From Alphaproteobacteria bacterium (GTDB taxonomy: Bacteria; Pseudomonadota; Alphaproteobacteria; Rhizobiales; OSC116), in assembly GCA_002400495.2 (NCBI GenBank), contig NVQL02000042.1, positions 1 to 64,000 on the forward strand: 64,000 bases of DNA, read 5' to 3'. Position numbers and translations under genes: made by a program. Numbering within the stretch: the first letter of the stretch is position 1; each line of letters starts with the position of its first letter. The notes beneath the pieces are model-generated. The model saw only the letters and a program-made list of their open reading frames with translations, ran no database searches and had not been told where the DNA came from. Positions 10,543-20,866 of this stretch are shown piece by piece.

Positions 10543-10818
10543 ATGTCAATCGTCACAATCATCGCTGTATTTTTCGTGGTCTGGTGGGTCACCTTTGTCG
10601 CCCTTGCCAACATCGGCGTTAAAACCCAAGCCGAAGCAGGCGAAATCGTCCCAGGCACCCCAGCAGGCGCCCCTCACAAAACCCGCATTGGCCGCAATGT
10701 ATTATGGACAACCCTAGTGTCAGCCATCATCGTTGCCTTCATCTATTGGATCATCACCTATAGCGGCCTCACGCTAGATGATTATCCCTTCATGCCCGAT
10801 TTTAAAGACTATAAATAA
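10543..10818 (+). CDS. DUF1467 family membrane protein
   Basis: Small 91-residue protein with two predicted helices, one at the N-terminus (about residues 2-25) and one near residues 52-72. The loop contains VKTQAEAGEIVPGTPAGAP, typical of DUF1467. Function is unknown. It is conserved between mce and proS in alphaproteobacteria. GAAGAGG at 10529-10535 acts as ribosome binding site, and the stop overlaps the next gene's ATG. Confidence 0.85.
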   Translation: MSIVTIIAVFFVVWWVTFVALANIGVKTQAEAGEIVPGTPAGAPHKTRIGRNVLWTTLVSAIIVAFIYWIITYSGLTLDDYPFMPDFKDYK

Positions 10819-11222
10819 TGACAGATGATCAATGCCCCTGCGGCTCAAACCGAAAATTCGCCCAATGCTGCAATCGCTATATCTCAGGCGATAAACCCGC
10901 CCCAATAGCCGAAGCCCTGATGCGCAGCCGCTATACCGCCTACACTTTGGGCAATGTAGATTACATCCTAGCCACATGGGCAGAAGAAGCCAGAAAAGCC
11001 ATCAACCCCGCCGACATAATAAAACGCAGTAAAGAGAACGAATATATCAACCTAAAAATCATCAGCAAAATAGGCGGCACCCGCAAACATACACAAGGCC
11101 AAGTCGAATTCGCCGCTAGTTTCAAGTCCCTAGGCAAACACCAAACCCATCACGAGATTAGCAATTTCATCAAGCAAGATGAAAAATGGTATTATGTCGA
11201 TGGCGAAGTCAACATCATCTAA
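10818..11222 (+). CDS. YchJ-like SEC-C motif protein (UPF0225)
   Basis: The 134-residue protein starts with a SEC-C zinc-binding motif (CPCG at residues 6-9 and CC at 17-18), followed by the NTF2-like YchJ domain with the family pattern ALMRSRYTAYTLGNVDYILATW near residues 34-55. Most of the family is uncharacterised; the metal site suggests a chaperone-like or protein-binding role, which is an inference. It overlaps the DUF1467 gene by one base and ends exactly where the convergent leucine-rich-repeat gene ends. Confidence 0.88.
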   Translation: MTDDQCPCGSNRKFAQCCNRYISGDKPAPIAEALMRSRYTAYTLGNVDYILATWAEEARKAINPADIIKRSKENEYINLKIISKIGGTRKHTQGQVEFAASFKSLGKHQTHHEISNFIKQDEKWYYVDGEVNII

Positions 11223-11987
11223 TCAATAAGCGATCACCCGCACGCCACGCGCCAATAACTGATCAAAAATAACCTTATCAGCCGTCACCCGCTCCATTTC
11301 ATGCCAAAATATTTTTAAGTTCGGCAATTTCAAAACAAAGCCCAAATCAGCAACCTCACTATAGCCAATATTCAGCTCCTCAAGCGTGGTCAATTGCCCG
11401 ATAGATTCAACATCATCAACCACCATATGCGAAATGCTCAATTTCTTAAGCTTAGGCAGTTTCAACAATACCGAAATATCAGTAATCTCATTAAACGAAA
11501 TATCCAACACCTCAAGCTCTGTCAGGTTTTCCAAAGCCGAAATGTCAACAATATCATTGGCCGAAATATCCAGCACAGTCAATCCATTCAACTTCGCCAA
11601 ATCACCAATCTCACTAAGCTTATTCTGCCGCAAATTCAGGCTTTTCAACCCCAACATGTCATTAAGCGGGCTAATGTCTTTCACATAATTTGCGCGTATT
11701 TCAACATGCTCAAGCAGTGGCAGGTCTTTCAAAATCGATAAATCCAATATCTGCGTATAGGACAACGAAACCCGCTTTAACTCACTCAAACGCCTAATCT
11801 CTCCAGGTATGCTTTCAAGCCCATAAATCTCGTTTAAATTCAAAGCATCCGCACCACTGCTAGCCACCATCTCAATGCGTTTTACCGCACTGAGATAATC
11901 ACTCTTCGCATCAGCCAAAGCTGTTCCCAAAAACACAATGCCAGTAAAAGTCACCGCACGCGCCAAATTCTTCAATATATGCATCAT
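11223..11987 (-). CDS. Secreted leucine-rich-repeat protein
   Basis: The 254-residue protein has a Sec-type signal peptide (cleavage probably after ALA near residue 26) followed by seven or so internalin-like leucine-rich repeats of about 22 residues with the recurring pattern LxxLxxLDISxNxIxDISxL. Repeats run from about residue 60 to 230. An AGGAGGG ribosome binding site lies four bases before the ATG. The likely place of action is the periplasm or outer surface, binding a protein partner; both are inferences. It sits between ychJ-like and proS, where conserved gene order does not usually place such a gene, so it is probably accessory. Confidence 0.85.
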   Translation of the reverse strand: MMHILKNLARAVTFTGIVFLGTALADAKSDYLSAVKRIEMVASSGADALNLNEIYGLESIPGEIRRLSELKRVSLSYTQILDLSILKDLPLLEHVEIRANYVKDISPLNDMLGLKSLNLRQNKLSEIGDLAKLNGLTVLDISANDIVDISALENLTELEVLDISFNEITDISVLLKLPKLKKLSISHMVVDDVESIGQLTTLEELNIGYSEVADLGFVLKLPNLKIFWHEMERVTADKVIFDQLLARGVRVIAY

Positions 11988-12213
11988 AAAACCCTCCTAA
12001 CCATAGCCTAACATAAATGTCCATATATCCAAAAACACATAATCTTGATTTGCCCCGCCATAACCACCATCTTATCGCCATAATTTCGCGCAAAACTTCA
12101 AAACCACTTGGCTTTTCTAGGCATTTGGGGGCTTTTCCAAATTGTCGCTTCACATTATTAAATATTGCAGCTACACATGGGTTAACAAAGCCAATCATTA
12201 AAGAGAGTCAGTC

Positions 12214-13533
12214 ATGCGTCTATCCGAATATTTTCTGCCAGTTTCAAAAGAAAACCCCAGAGAAGCCGAGATTGTCTCGCATCGCCTTATGTTACGTGCA
12301 GGCATGATCAGCCAAATGTCATCAGGCATTTTCGCATGGCTCCCTCTAGGTTTGCGCGTGTTAGATAAAATCGCCAACATCGTGCGCGAGGAACAAAACC
12401 GCGCAGGCGCAGTCGAACTATTAATGCCAACCCTACAATCCGCCGATCTCTGGAAAAAATCTGGCCGCTACGATGCCTATGGCAAAGAAATGCTCCGCAT
12501 TAAAGACCGCCACGACCGCGAAATGCTCTATGGCCCAACCAACGAAGAAATGGTCACCCAAATCGCCGCCGCAGGCCTTAAATCCTACAAAGACCTGCCG
12601 CTCAACCTCTACCACATTCAATGGAAATTCCGCGACGAAGTCCGCCCCCGTTTCGGCGTCATGCGCGGCCGCGAATTCCTCATGAAAGATGCCTATAGCT
12701 TCGATCTAACCGAAGAAGAAGGCATGAAATCATTCAACCGCATGTTCGTCGCCTACCTGCGCACCTACAAACGCATGGGCTTAACCGCAATCCCCATGCG
12801 CGCCGAAACAGGCCCCATCGGCGGCGAAGCTTCCTACGAATTCATAGTCCTGGCCAAAACAGGCGAAAGCGAAGTCTATTGCCATAGCGATTATCTAGAA
12901 ATGGAAACCCCACCCGAAGATGTCGATTACAAAGCAGACCTAACCCCCATCATCGAACAATGGACAAGCAAATACGCCGCCACTGAAGACGTGCATGATG
13001 AAGCCGAATTCGCCAAAGTCCCCGATGATAAAAAAATCACCGCCCGCGGCATTGAAGTCGGCCAAGTCTTCTTCTTCGGCACAAAATATTCAGAACCAAT
13101 GGATGCCTATGTCCAAGGCCCCGATGGCGAAAAAATCTTCCTACAATCAGGCTCATATGGCGTAGGCGTATCACGCTTACTAGGTGCAATCATCGAAGCC
13201 TGTCACGATGATGACGGTATCATTTGGCCAAAAGAAGTCGCCCCATACTATGTCGGCCTCATCAACCTAAAATCAGGCGACGAAGCCTGCGATGCAGCCT
13301 GCGAAAGCCTCTACGAAGAACTGTCAGATGCAGGTATCGAAGTCCTATATGATGACACCAGCGAGCGGGCAGGCGGCAAATTCGGCCGTATGGATCTCAT
13401 TGGCCTCCCATGGCAACTAGTCGTTGGCCCCCGTGGCCTAAAAGACGGCACAGTAGAGCTTAAAAACCGCGCAACAGGCGAAAAACAAAGCCTGTCCACC
13501 GAAGCCGCCATCACCAAAATCTGCACAGAATAG
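12214..13533 (+). CDS. proS: Prolyl-tRNA synthetase
   Basis: Class II aminoacyl-tRNA synthetase charging tRNA-Pro. At 439 residues it is the short form found in Rhizobiales, which lacks the INS editing domain. Motif 2 is visible as [21 protein letters not shown] near residues 138-158; TNEE precedes it; the class II motif 3 region is [16 protein letters not shown] near residue 313. The anticodon-binding domain follows. AAAGAGAG upstream of the ATG serves as ribosome binding site. Proximity to lolC-lolD is conserved in alphaproteobacteria. Confidence 0.97.
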   Translation: MRLSEYFLPVSKENPREAEIVSHRLMLRAGMISQMSSGIFAWLPLGLRVLDKIANIVREEQNRAGAVELLMPTLQSADLWKKSGRYDAYGKEMLRIKDRHDREMLYGPTNEEMVTQIAAAGLKSYKDLPLNLYHIQWKFRDEVRPRFGVMRGREFLMKDAYSFDLTEEEGMKSFNRMFVAYLRTYKRMGLTAIPMRAETGPIGGEASYEFIVLAKTGESEVYCHSDYLEMETPPEDVDYKADLTPIIEQWTSKYAATEDVHDEAEFAKVPDDKKITARGIEVGQVFFFGTKYSEPMDAYVQGPDGEKIFLQSGSYGVGVSRLLGAIIEACHDDDGIIWPKEVAPYYVGLINLKSGDEACDAACESLYEELSDAGIEVLYDDTSERAGGKFGRMDLIGLPWQLVVGPRGLKDGTVELKNRATGEKQSLSTEAAITKICTE

Positions 13534-13551
13534 TAAGAACGGGCAATATAT

Positions 13552-14832
13552 ATGACCATTAAAAAAGGCCAAAACAAAGCATTCGGAACCTTCGAGCGCG
13601 TTTTGGCGTTTCGCTACATCAAAGGCAAAAAACGCGATGGATTCATCTCAGTCATTTCGGGCTTTTCTTTCCTAGGCATCATGCTGGGCGTCGCCACACT
13701 CATCATCGTCATGTCGGTCATGAATGGCTTTCGCGAGGAACTAACCTCCAAAATCCTCGGCATGAATGGTCACATCATCCTAACAGGTCGCAGCAATGAT
13801 TTGCCCGAATTTGACCAAATCGCCGATTTCGTCCGCTCCATAGAAGGCGTCACCAACGCTGCCCCCGTGGTCGATGGTCAAGTCCTAGGCTCAGGCCGAT
13901 ACGAAAATAGCGGTGTCTACGTCCGCGGCATGCGCGAAAACGACATCCGCGATTTCCCATTAATTGCCGAAAAAATCGTCTATGGCACATTGGATGGCTT
14001 CGATAATACCGACCGCATCGCCATTGGCAGCCGCATGGCATCCAAGTTTGGCGTCAATGTCGGCGATGCCGTCAGCCTCATCTCACCCAATGGCTCGGTC
14101 ACCCCATTTGGCACATCACCCCGCCAAAAAAATTACATCGTCGCTGCAATTTTCGAGGTTGGCGAAAGCCGTTTCGATAGCCAAGTTGTGCTCATGCCAT
14201 TTGCCGAAGCCCAGCTCTATTTCAACAAAGAAAATAACGCCACAGCCGTCGAGATTATGACCGAAGACCCCGACGACATGGTCTATATTAAAAACGAAAT
14301 CATCCGCCTAGCCCAAGCCAATCAGCTCGATTTATATATGGTAGATTGGCAACAAAGCAATGGCGCATTATTCAGCGCATTGCGGGTCGAACGCAACGTC
14401 ATGTTCCTCATCCTCATGCTCATCATCATCATCGCCTCGTTCAACATCATTTCAGGCATGATCATGCTGGTCAAAGATAAAACTCATGACATCGCCATCC
14501 TGCGCACAATGGGGGCAGGGCGTGGCACCATACAGCGCGTCTTTTTCATGACAGGCGGCCTCATCGGCATCACAGGCACATTATTCGGCTTCTTGCTCGG
14601 CGTACTAGTTTGCGCCAATATCGAGAGCATCCGCCAATTCGTATCCGCCCTAACCGACACCGCTCTCTTCTCGCCAGAGCTTTATTTCCTATCCGAATTA
14701 CCCGCCAAAATGGAAACCGCCGAAATCACCACAATCGTGGCCGCGTCGCTTATTCTGTCTTTATTGGCCACCCTATACCCATCCTACCGCGCCGCCAAAA
14801 CCGACCCCGTTAAAGCTTTAAGGTTCGAATAA
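13552..14832 (+). CDS. lolC: Lipoprotein-releasing ABC transporter permease LolC/LolE
   Basis: Inner-membrane permease that, with LolD, extracts outer-membrane lipoproteins for transfer to the periplasmic carrier LolA. The 426-residue protein has an N-terminal helix (about residues 37-60), a large periplasmic domain and three C-terminal helices, the classic FtsX-like MacB topology. SVMNGFREEL and the C-terminal TLYPSYRAAKTDPVKALRFE are family hallmarks. Only one permease gene is present, as usual in alphaproteobacteria. lolD follows after three bases. Retention of this system shows that an outer membrane with lipoproteins is maintained. Confidence 0.95.
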   Translation: MTIKKGQNKAFGTFERVLAFRYIKGKKRDGFISVISGFSFLGIMLGVATLIIVMSVMNGFREELTSKILGMNGHIILTGRSNDLPEFDQIADFVRSIEGVTNAAPVVDGQVLGSGRYENSGVYVRGMRENDIRDFPLIAEKIVYGTLDGFDNTDRIAIGSRMASKFGVNVGDAVSLISPNGSVTPFGTSPRQKNYIVAAIFEVGESRFDSQVVLMPFAEAQLYFNKENNATAVEIMTEDPDDMVYIKNEIIRLAQANQLDLYMVDWQQSNGALFSALRVERNVMFLILMLIIIIASFNIISGMIMLVKDKTHDIAILRTMGAGRGTIQRVFFMTGGLIGITGTLFGFLLGVLVCANIESIRQFVSALTDTALFSPELYFLSELPAKMETAEITTIVAASLILSLLATLYPSYRAAKTDPVKALRFE

Positions 14833-14835
14833 TCC

Positions 14836-15519
<684 letters not shown>

Positions 15520-15584
15520 CCCACAACCCAACCCATTGATAAAAAACATAAAAATGATAAACACTCACAGCTTATACATTAACG

Positions 15585-15614
15585 ATTGACAAAAGAACAA
15601 ATCATGAACATTAT
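15585..15614 (+). promoter_or_regulatory. Candidate sigma-70 promoter for the small ORF
   Basis: A perfect TTGACA (15585-15590) is followed after 18 bases by CATTAT (15609-15614). Transcription would begin near 15621 and give a leader of roughly 30 bases before the ATG at 15653. It is in a non-coding stretch directly upstream of a small ORF with its own ribosome binding site. Confidence 0.45.
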
Positions 15615-15652
15615 AAAGGCAGAATTCAAATTTGTTCAATAAGGATTTAGTT

Positions 15653-15769
15653 ATGAGTGATATTTCTGTTTTAGATTATGCCAAAGATATTTTAGGTTTC
15701 CTACTGATCGGCGTCTCCATCTGGGGCATCTCACTGCTCAGCAGTGGCACATTATTTACCCTCGTATAA
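15653..15769 (+). CDS. Small single-pass membrane protein, 38 residues (hypothetical)
   Basis: This ORF of 38 codons fills the otherwise gene-free stretch of 326 bases between lolD and dnaE. The product begins MSDISVLDYAKDILGF and contains one hydrophobic segment (about residues 14-36) with a short acidic N-terminus, consistent with one membrane helix. AAGGAT at 15641-15646 is a good ribosome binding site, and a TTGACA/CATTAT promoter lies upstream. I do not recognise a family. It might be a small accessory subunit of a membrane complex, but nothing in the sequence says which. Conservation in related genomes at this locus would settle whether it is real. Confidence 0.6.
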   Translation: MSDISVLDYAKDILGFLLIGVSIWGISLLSSGTLFTLV

Positions 15770-15845
15770 TTTCCGATAATTCTTGTCCTCATCACATTTA
15801 GCGCCTAGTATAATTTCATCCAAATTATAACCATGCGACAAATAA

Positions 15846-18800
15846 ATGAGCCAACAACCAAAGCAAAATAACAGCCCAACCTTTGTCCATTTGCGCACCC
15901 ATTCAGCCTATTCACTACTCGAAGGCGCATTGCCTGTAGAAAAAATCATCAAACTCGCTAACGATGATCAATCCCCCGCAGTCGCCATAACCGATTCGGG
16001 CAATCTTTTCGGCGCTCTAGAATTTTCCGAAAAATCAGTAAAATCATCCGTCCAACCCATCACCGCCGTCACCCTAACCGTAAAATTAGATGACGGCACC
16101 TATACCCCCAGCTTAGCCTCCTCCCAACGCCACAAAGAAATCCCCTCCATAGCCCTTTTCGCCCAAAACGAAACAGGCTACGAAAACCTAATGGCCCTAG
16201 TCAGCAAATCATTTCTAGAAACCCCAGACAACGAAACCCCACATATCCCGCTAGAAACTCTAGCCAAACACACAGATGGCCTAATAGCACTTTCAGGCGG
16301 CCCCTCAGGCCCCCTCAACAAAGCCCTATACGAAGAAAACCCCGACCGCGCCCAAGCCTTCTTCGAAACCCTCAACAAGCTATACCCCAACCGTTTTTAC
16401 ATCGAGCTCCAACGCCACAACATGCCCGAGGAAAATAAAGTCGAATCCGCCTTGGTAAAACTAGCCTACGACAACAACATCCCGCTAGTCGCCACCAACG
16501 AATGCTTCTTCCACAAGCCCGAAGATTATAAAGCCCATGATGCCCTAATCTGTATCGCCCAAAGCACTGTAGTCGGCGCCGATGACCGCCTCCGCATGAC
16601 ACCCGAACATTATTTCAAAACCTCAAAACAAATGATCGCCTTGTTTGACGATATACCCGAGGCCATCCAAAACACCCTAGAGATCGCCCAACGCTGCCAT
16701 TTCCGCCCCCACACCCGCGACCCAATCCTTCCAAATTTCACTGGCTCCAGCGGCAAAGACGCCCTAAAAGCCGAAGCCGATGCCCTCACAAAAGACGCAT
16801 TAGCAGGCCTAAGAGTCCGCCTCGCATTCCACGGCCCCGCCGAAGGCTACACCGAAAAAAACTATTACGACCGCCTAGATTTCGAACTAAAAATCATCAA
16901 CGATATGAAATTCCCGGGCTATTTCCTCATCGTGTCAGATTTCATCAAATGGGCAAAAGATCACCACATCCCCGTCGGCCCAGGCCGTGGTTCGGGCGCT
17001 GGCTCATTAGTCGCCTATTCCCTAACCATCACCGATCTCGACCCCCTCATGTGGGGCTTACTGTTCGAACGTTTTCTAAACCCCGAACGCATATCAATGC
17101 CCGATTTCGATATTGATTTCTGCCAAGACCGCCGCGAAGAAGTCATCACCTACGTGCAAAAAAAATATGGCTTCGATCAAGTCGCACAAATCATCACCTT
17201 CGGTAAATTACAAGCCCGCGCCGTACTGCGCGATGTCGGCCGCGTGCTGCAAATGCCTTATGGCCAAGTCGATCGCCTGTGTAAATTAGTCCCCAACACC
17301 CCTGGCAGCGCCATGACCCTGCCAGAAGCCATCGCCGCCGAACCCAAATTACGCGAAGAGCGCGACAGCGAAGAAATAGTCGCCGAGCTCCTAGAAATCG
17401 GCCAAAGCCTAGAAGGCCTATACCGCCACGCGTCAACCCATGCCGCAGGCGTCGTAATCGGCGATCGCCCACTCTCACAACTAGTCCCCCTCTACCGCGA
17501 TCCGCGCTCCGAAATGCCAGTAACCCAATTCAATATGAAATGGGTAGAACCAGCAGGCCTCGTAAAATTCGACTTTTTAGGCCTGAAAACCCTAACAGTC
17601 CTAGAAACCGCACTAAAATTTCTCAAAAATCGCGACATCCATGTCGACCTAGCCGCCATCCCAATAGACGACAAACCATCCTACGACCTCATGGCACGCG
17701 GCCAAACCATCGGCGTATTCCAACTGGAATCCAGCGGCATGCGCGACATGCTACGCGGCCTAAAACCCGATAGGTTCGAAGACATCATCGCCATGGTGTC
17801 CCTCTACCGCCCGGGCCCGATGGACAACATCCCCACCTATATCGCCTGTAAACATGGCCGCCAAGACCCTGATTATCTACATCCGAAACTCGAAGAAGTG
17901 CTCAAAGAAACCCACGGCGTCATCATTTACCAAGAACAAGTGATGAAAATCGCCCAAGTTCTCAGCGGCTATTCACTCGGCGCTGCCGATATGCTACGCC
18001 GAGCCATGGGTAAAAAAGACCAAGCCGAAATGGATCGTCAACGCAAAATCTTCAACGATGGCGCCGTCGCCAACGGTGTAGATAAAAGCCGCTCCAATTA
18101 TATTTTCGATCTAGTCAACAAATTCGCAGGCTACGGCTTCAACAAATCCCATGCCGCCGCCTACGCCTTAGTCGCCTATCAAACCGCCTACCTAAAAGCC
18201 AATTACCCCGTAGAATTCATGGCCGCCCTAATGACATTGGACATGGGCAACATCGATAAACTACAACTGTTCAAACAAGAATGCGAACAAATGGGCATCG
18301 AGGTTTTACCGCCAGACATCAACAAATCAGCAGTAGACTTTGTCGTCGAAAACAACAAAATCCGCTACTCACTATCTGCCCTAAAAAATGTCGGCAGCCA
18401 AGCCGTAGAATCCATCGTCAAAGCCCGCCAAGAAGTCGGTAAATTCAAAGACATCGCCCATTTCGGCGAAAACCTAAACACCCGCCACGTCAACAAACGC
18501 GCCATCGAAAACATGATCAAAACAGGCGCCTTCGATGCCCTAAATCCCGACCGTGCACAATTGTTCAGCGGCCTAGATTCCATCATGGCCTTCGCCAACA
18601 AAAGCCAAAATGACAAAGAAGTCGGCATGATAGACATGTTCGCCGCCATGGGCGATGACCAATCAACCGCCGAAAAACTACCGCTACCAAAAGTCAAAGC
18701 ATGGACAAATATAGAGGTGCTGGAGTTCGAAAAGAAAGCCGCAGGCTTCTATATTTCAGGCCATCCACTCGATGATTACGCCACCTTGCTCAAACAGATG

Positions 18801-19334
18801 AAAATCATCACATGGGAGCAATTCACCAAAAACATCTTAGCTGGCGGCAAAAAAAGCGCCAAACTCGCCGCCACCATCACCGCCAAGCAAGAAAAACGCT
18901 CCAAAAAAGGCAATAAATTCGCCTTCATCGGCCTGTCAGATGCCAGCGCCCAGTATGAAGCGGTCATGTTTGGCGATGTGCTAGAAAAATACGAAGAACA
19001 CCTAGCCGTCGGCACATTGGTCATCGTTGGCATTGGCGCCGATGTCGATGGCGATCAAATCCGCCCACGTGTCAACAGCGTCGAACCATTAGAAAAACAA
19101 GCCAGCAAATCCCTACAAACCAGCGTAAAAATCTACCTAGAAGGCAAAGAAACCATCGATTTTGTCAAACAACAGCTTAAAAAAGGCGGCAAAGGCGAGG
19201 TCAGCCTAGTCGTCATCAGCGAAAACAAACAATTCGAGGTTGAGATTCTGCTAAAAGACCAATATATTATATCGTCAGAGCGCATCGCCGCCATAAAATC
19301 TTTGCCGCAAGTGCAAAGCATCATTCAAAATTAG
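15846..19334 (+). CDS. dnaE: DNA polymerase III subunit alpha
   Basis: Replicative DNA polymerase. The 1162 residues match DnaE1. An N-terminal PHP domain starts with LRTHSAYSLLEGAL; the nucleotide-binding GPGRGSGAGS lies near residue 379; the catalytic aspartates are in PDFDIDF at residues 419-425. A further active-site segment is KFDFLGLKTL near 575. Near the C-terminus an OB-fold and a short tail are present. The codons are very rich in C-ending triplets and in CTA for leucine. It follows lolC-lolD, a conserved order in Rhizobiales. Confidence 0.98.
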   Translation: MSQQPKQNNSPTFVHLRTHSAYSLLEGALPVEKIIKLANDDQSPAVAITDSGNLFGALEFSEKSVKSSVQPITAVTLTVKLDDGTYTPSLASSQRHKEIPSIALFAQNETGYENLMALVSKSFLETPDNETPHIPLETLAKHTDGLIALSGGPSGPLNKALYEENPDRAQAFFETLNKLYPNRFYIELQRHNMPEENKVESALVKLAYDNNIPLVATNECFFHKPEDYKAHDALICIAQSTVVGADDRLRMTPEHYFKTSKQMIALFDDIPEAIQNTLEIAQRCHFRPHTRDPILPNFTGSSGKDALKAEADALTKDALAGLRVRLAFHGPAEGYTEKNYYDRLDFELKIINDMKFPGYFLIVSDFIKWAKDHHIPVGPGRGSGAGSLVAYSLTITDLDPLMWGLLFERFLNPERISMPDFDIDFCQDRREEVITYVQKKYGFDQVAQIITFGKLQARAVLRDVGRVLQMPYGQVDRLCKLVPNTPGSAMTLPEAIAAEPKLREERDSEEIVAELLEIGQSLEGLYRHASTHAAGVVIGDRPLSQLVPLYRDPRSEMPVTQFNMKWVEPAGLVKFDFLGLKTLTVLETALKFLKNRDIHVDLAAIPIDDKPSYDLMARGQTIGVFQLESSGMRDMLRGLKPDRFEDIIAMVSLYRPGPMDNIPTYIACKHGRQDPDYLHPKLEEVLKETHGVIIYQEQVMKIAQVLSGYSLGAADMLRRAMGKKDQAEMDRQRKIFNDGAVANGVDKSRSNYIFDLVNKFAGYGFNKSHAAAYALVAYQTAYLKANYPVEFMAALMTLDMGNIDKLQLFKQECEQMGIEVLPPDINKSAVDFVVENNKIRYSLSALKNVGSQAVESIVKARQEVGKFKDIAHFGENLNTRHVNKRAIENMIKTGAFDALNPDRAQLFSGLDSIMAFANKSQNDKEVGMIDMFAAMGDDQSTAEKLPLPKVKAWTNIEVLEFEKKAAGFYISGHPLDDYATLLKQMKIITWEQFTKNILAGGKKSAKLAATITAKQEKRSKKGNKFAFIGLSDASAQYEAVMFGDVLEKYEEHLAVGTLVIVGIGADVDGDQIRPRVNSVEPLEKQASKSLQTSVKIYLEGKETIDFVKQQLKKGGKGEVSLVVISENKQFEVEILLKDQYIISSERIAAIKSLPQVQSIIQN

Positions 19335-19343
19335 AGCCACAGC

Positions 19344-20462
19344 ATGTTGCAAAAAAATCAAACAAAACCCAATCATTCAAGCCATGTTTCGCTGCACAAT
19401 ATTTCACATCAATATGCCGAAAAAACCATCCTTAATGACATTTCATTCAACATAGAACGTGGCGAGATCATATGCCTACTCGGCGCTTCAGGCAGCGGCA
19501 AGTCAACCCTTTTGCGCCTCATCGCAGGGGTCGAAACCCTCAATACAGGTAGCATCAGCATCAATGACAAAATTGTAGTCAATGAGGATATATTCATCGC
19601 GCCAGAAAACCGCCAAATTGGCATGGTGTTTCAAGATTATGCCCTGTTTCCGCACCTAACAGTCTCCCAAAACATCATGTTTGGCAAAATAAAAAACGGC
19701 AAAATCACCCGTCAAGATGCCATGCAACAACTAGATTATATCGGCCTCACAGAATATGCCGATAGCTACCCCAGTACCCTGTCAGGCGGCCAACAACAAC
19801 GTGTCGCCTTAGCCCGCACATTGGCCACAAAACCAGAAATTTTACTGCTCGACGAGCCATTTTCAGGGCTAGATTCTCACCTGAGGGTCGAGCTACGTGT
19901 TGAAACCAAAAAACTCATCAAAGCCAATAACATCAGTGCTATATTTGTAACTCATGATGCCGAAGAAGCGCTTTACTTAGCCGATAAAATTATTCTACTC
20001 AATGACAGCCAGATCGAACAAATGGGCACCCCAGATCAATTACTAAATCAACCCGCTAGCATTTATGCCGCACATTATTTACGCCGTTATAATGAGTTAG
20101 ATGTCTCAATCGAAAACGGCATGGTTAAAACCCCATTTGGCGATTTACAGACCCAACACCTATGCTGTTGCGCACAAACCAATCTAGGCCACAACCACAA
20201 TCATGCCAAATTGCTCATTGCCCAAAATGATATACATTTAGCTTCATATGATGATCCTGACGAGTATGACCACCAAATCAAGGTCAAAATCACCCACATA
20301 AATCACTATAGCGAATTTTCGGAATTACACTTACAGGTCAGCAATACCCAGCAGACGCTCATTTTGCGCACCAGCCTACGCGAAAAACAGGTCAAAATTA
20401 ATGATGAGTATAATGCGCATTTTAATTACAAAAACCTTTTCATCTTTGCACAAAACACGTAA
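19344..20462 (+). CDS. ABC transporter ATP-binding protein, FbpC/PotA-like (orphan)
   Basis: The 372-residue ATPase has Walker A GASGSGKST at residues 46-54, signature LSGGQQQRVALARTLA from about 145, Walker B LLLDEPFSGLD from about 166 and an H-loop in FVTHDAEEALYLAD. The layout (nucleotide-binding domain plus a C-terminal TOBE-like domain of about 130 residues) fits the iron(III)/polyamine importer ATPases. No permease or binding protein is adjacent, so the substrate cannot be assigned. Unusually, the C-terminal domain holds three consecutive cysteines (274-276) and a HNHNH run (283-287), which could bind metal. It starts nine bases after dnaE, suggesting co-transcription. Confidence 0.85.
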   Translation: MLQKNQTKPNHSSHVSLHNISHQYAEKTILNDISFNIERGEIICLLGASGSGKSTLLRLIAGVETLNTGSISINDKIVVNEDIFIAPENRQIGMVFQDYALFPHLTVSQNIMFGKIKNGKITRQDAMQQLDYIGLTEYADSYPSTLSGGQQQRVALARTLATKPEILLLDEPFSGLDSHLRVELRVETKKLIKANNISAIFVTHDAEEALYLADKIILLNDSQIEQMGTPDQLLNQPASIYAAHYLRRYNELDVSIENGMVKTPFGDLQTQHLCCCAQTNLGHNHNHAKLLIAQNDIHLASYDDPDEYDHQIKVKITHINHYSEFSELHLQVSNTQQTLILRTSLREKQVKINDEYNAHFNYKNLFIFAQNT

Positions 20463-20612
20463 AAACAGCTCGTTAACCAAGGTTATTCCCATATATTTGA
20501 CGTTTGGGGACTAAAATTATATGGTAATCTCAGATCAATGTACTATATTCATTATATGTAAAAGCCAGTAAATTGGCTAAATATAAAATATTTCTATGTA
20601 GGGAGTTTTGAA

Positions 20613-20843
20613 ATGCCAGGTTGGACACAAATTTTAATCGTTATCGTACTTGCTTTCCTTTTGTTTGGACGCGGTAAAATATCTGATGTTATGGGCGATT
20701 TTGCAAAAGGCATTAAGAGCTTTAAAAAAGGCATGGCCGATGAAGAAACACCGTCTACCGATGATGCAAAAATTATCGATCATGACACGGTTTCAGAAAA
20801 AGTTGCAGAGACTTCTGAATCGGTTAAAAAAGCCACAAAATAA
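20613..20843 (+). CDS. tatA: Sec-independent protein translocase subunit TatA
   Basis: Forms the variable-size channel element of the twin-arginine translocase, which exports folded proteins. The 76-residue protein has the N-terminal helix (residues 3-20), the FGRGK hinge at about 21-25 and an amphipathic helix with [12 protein letters not shown], followed by an acidic tail. GGGAG precedes the ATG. First gene of tatABC; the scpA-scpB genes that precede it in many Rhizobiales are not here. Confidence 0.95.
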   Translation: MPGWTQILIVIVLAFLLFGRGKISDVMGDFAKGIKSFKKGMADEETPSTDDAKIIDHDTVSEKVAETSESVKKATK

Positions 20844-20866
20844 AACTCAACCGTTCAAGGTAAATT

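Noticed and set aside
20562-20578. Hairpin AGCCA...TGGCT upstream of tatA as a terminator
   Set aside because: Only five pairs and no T-run; too weak to call.
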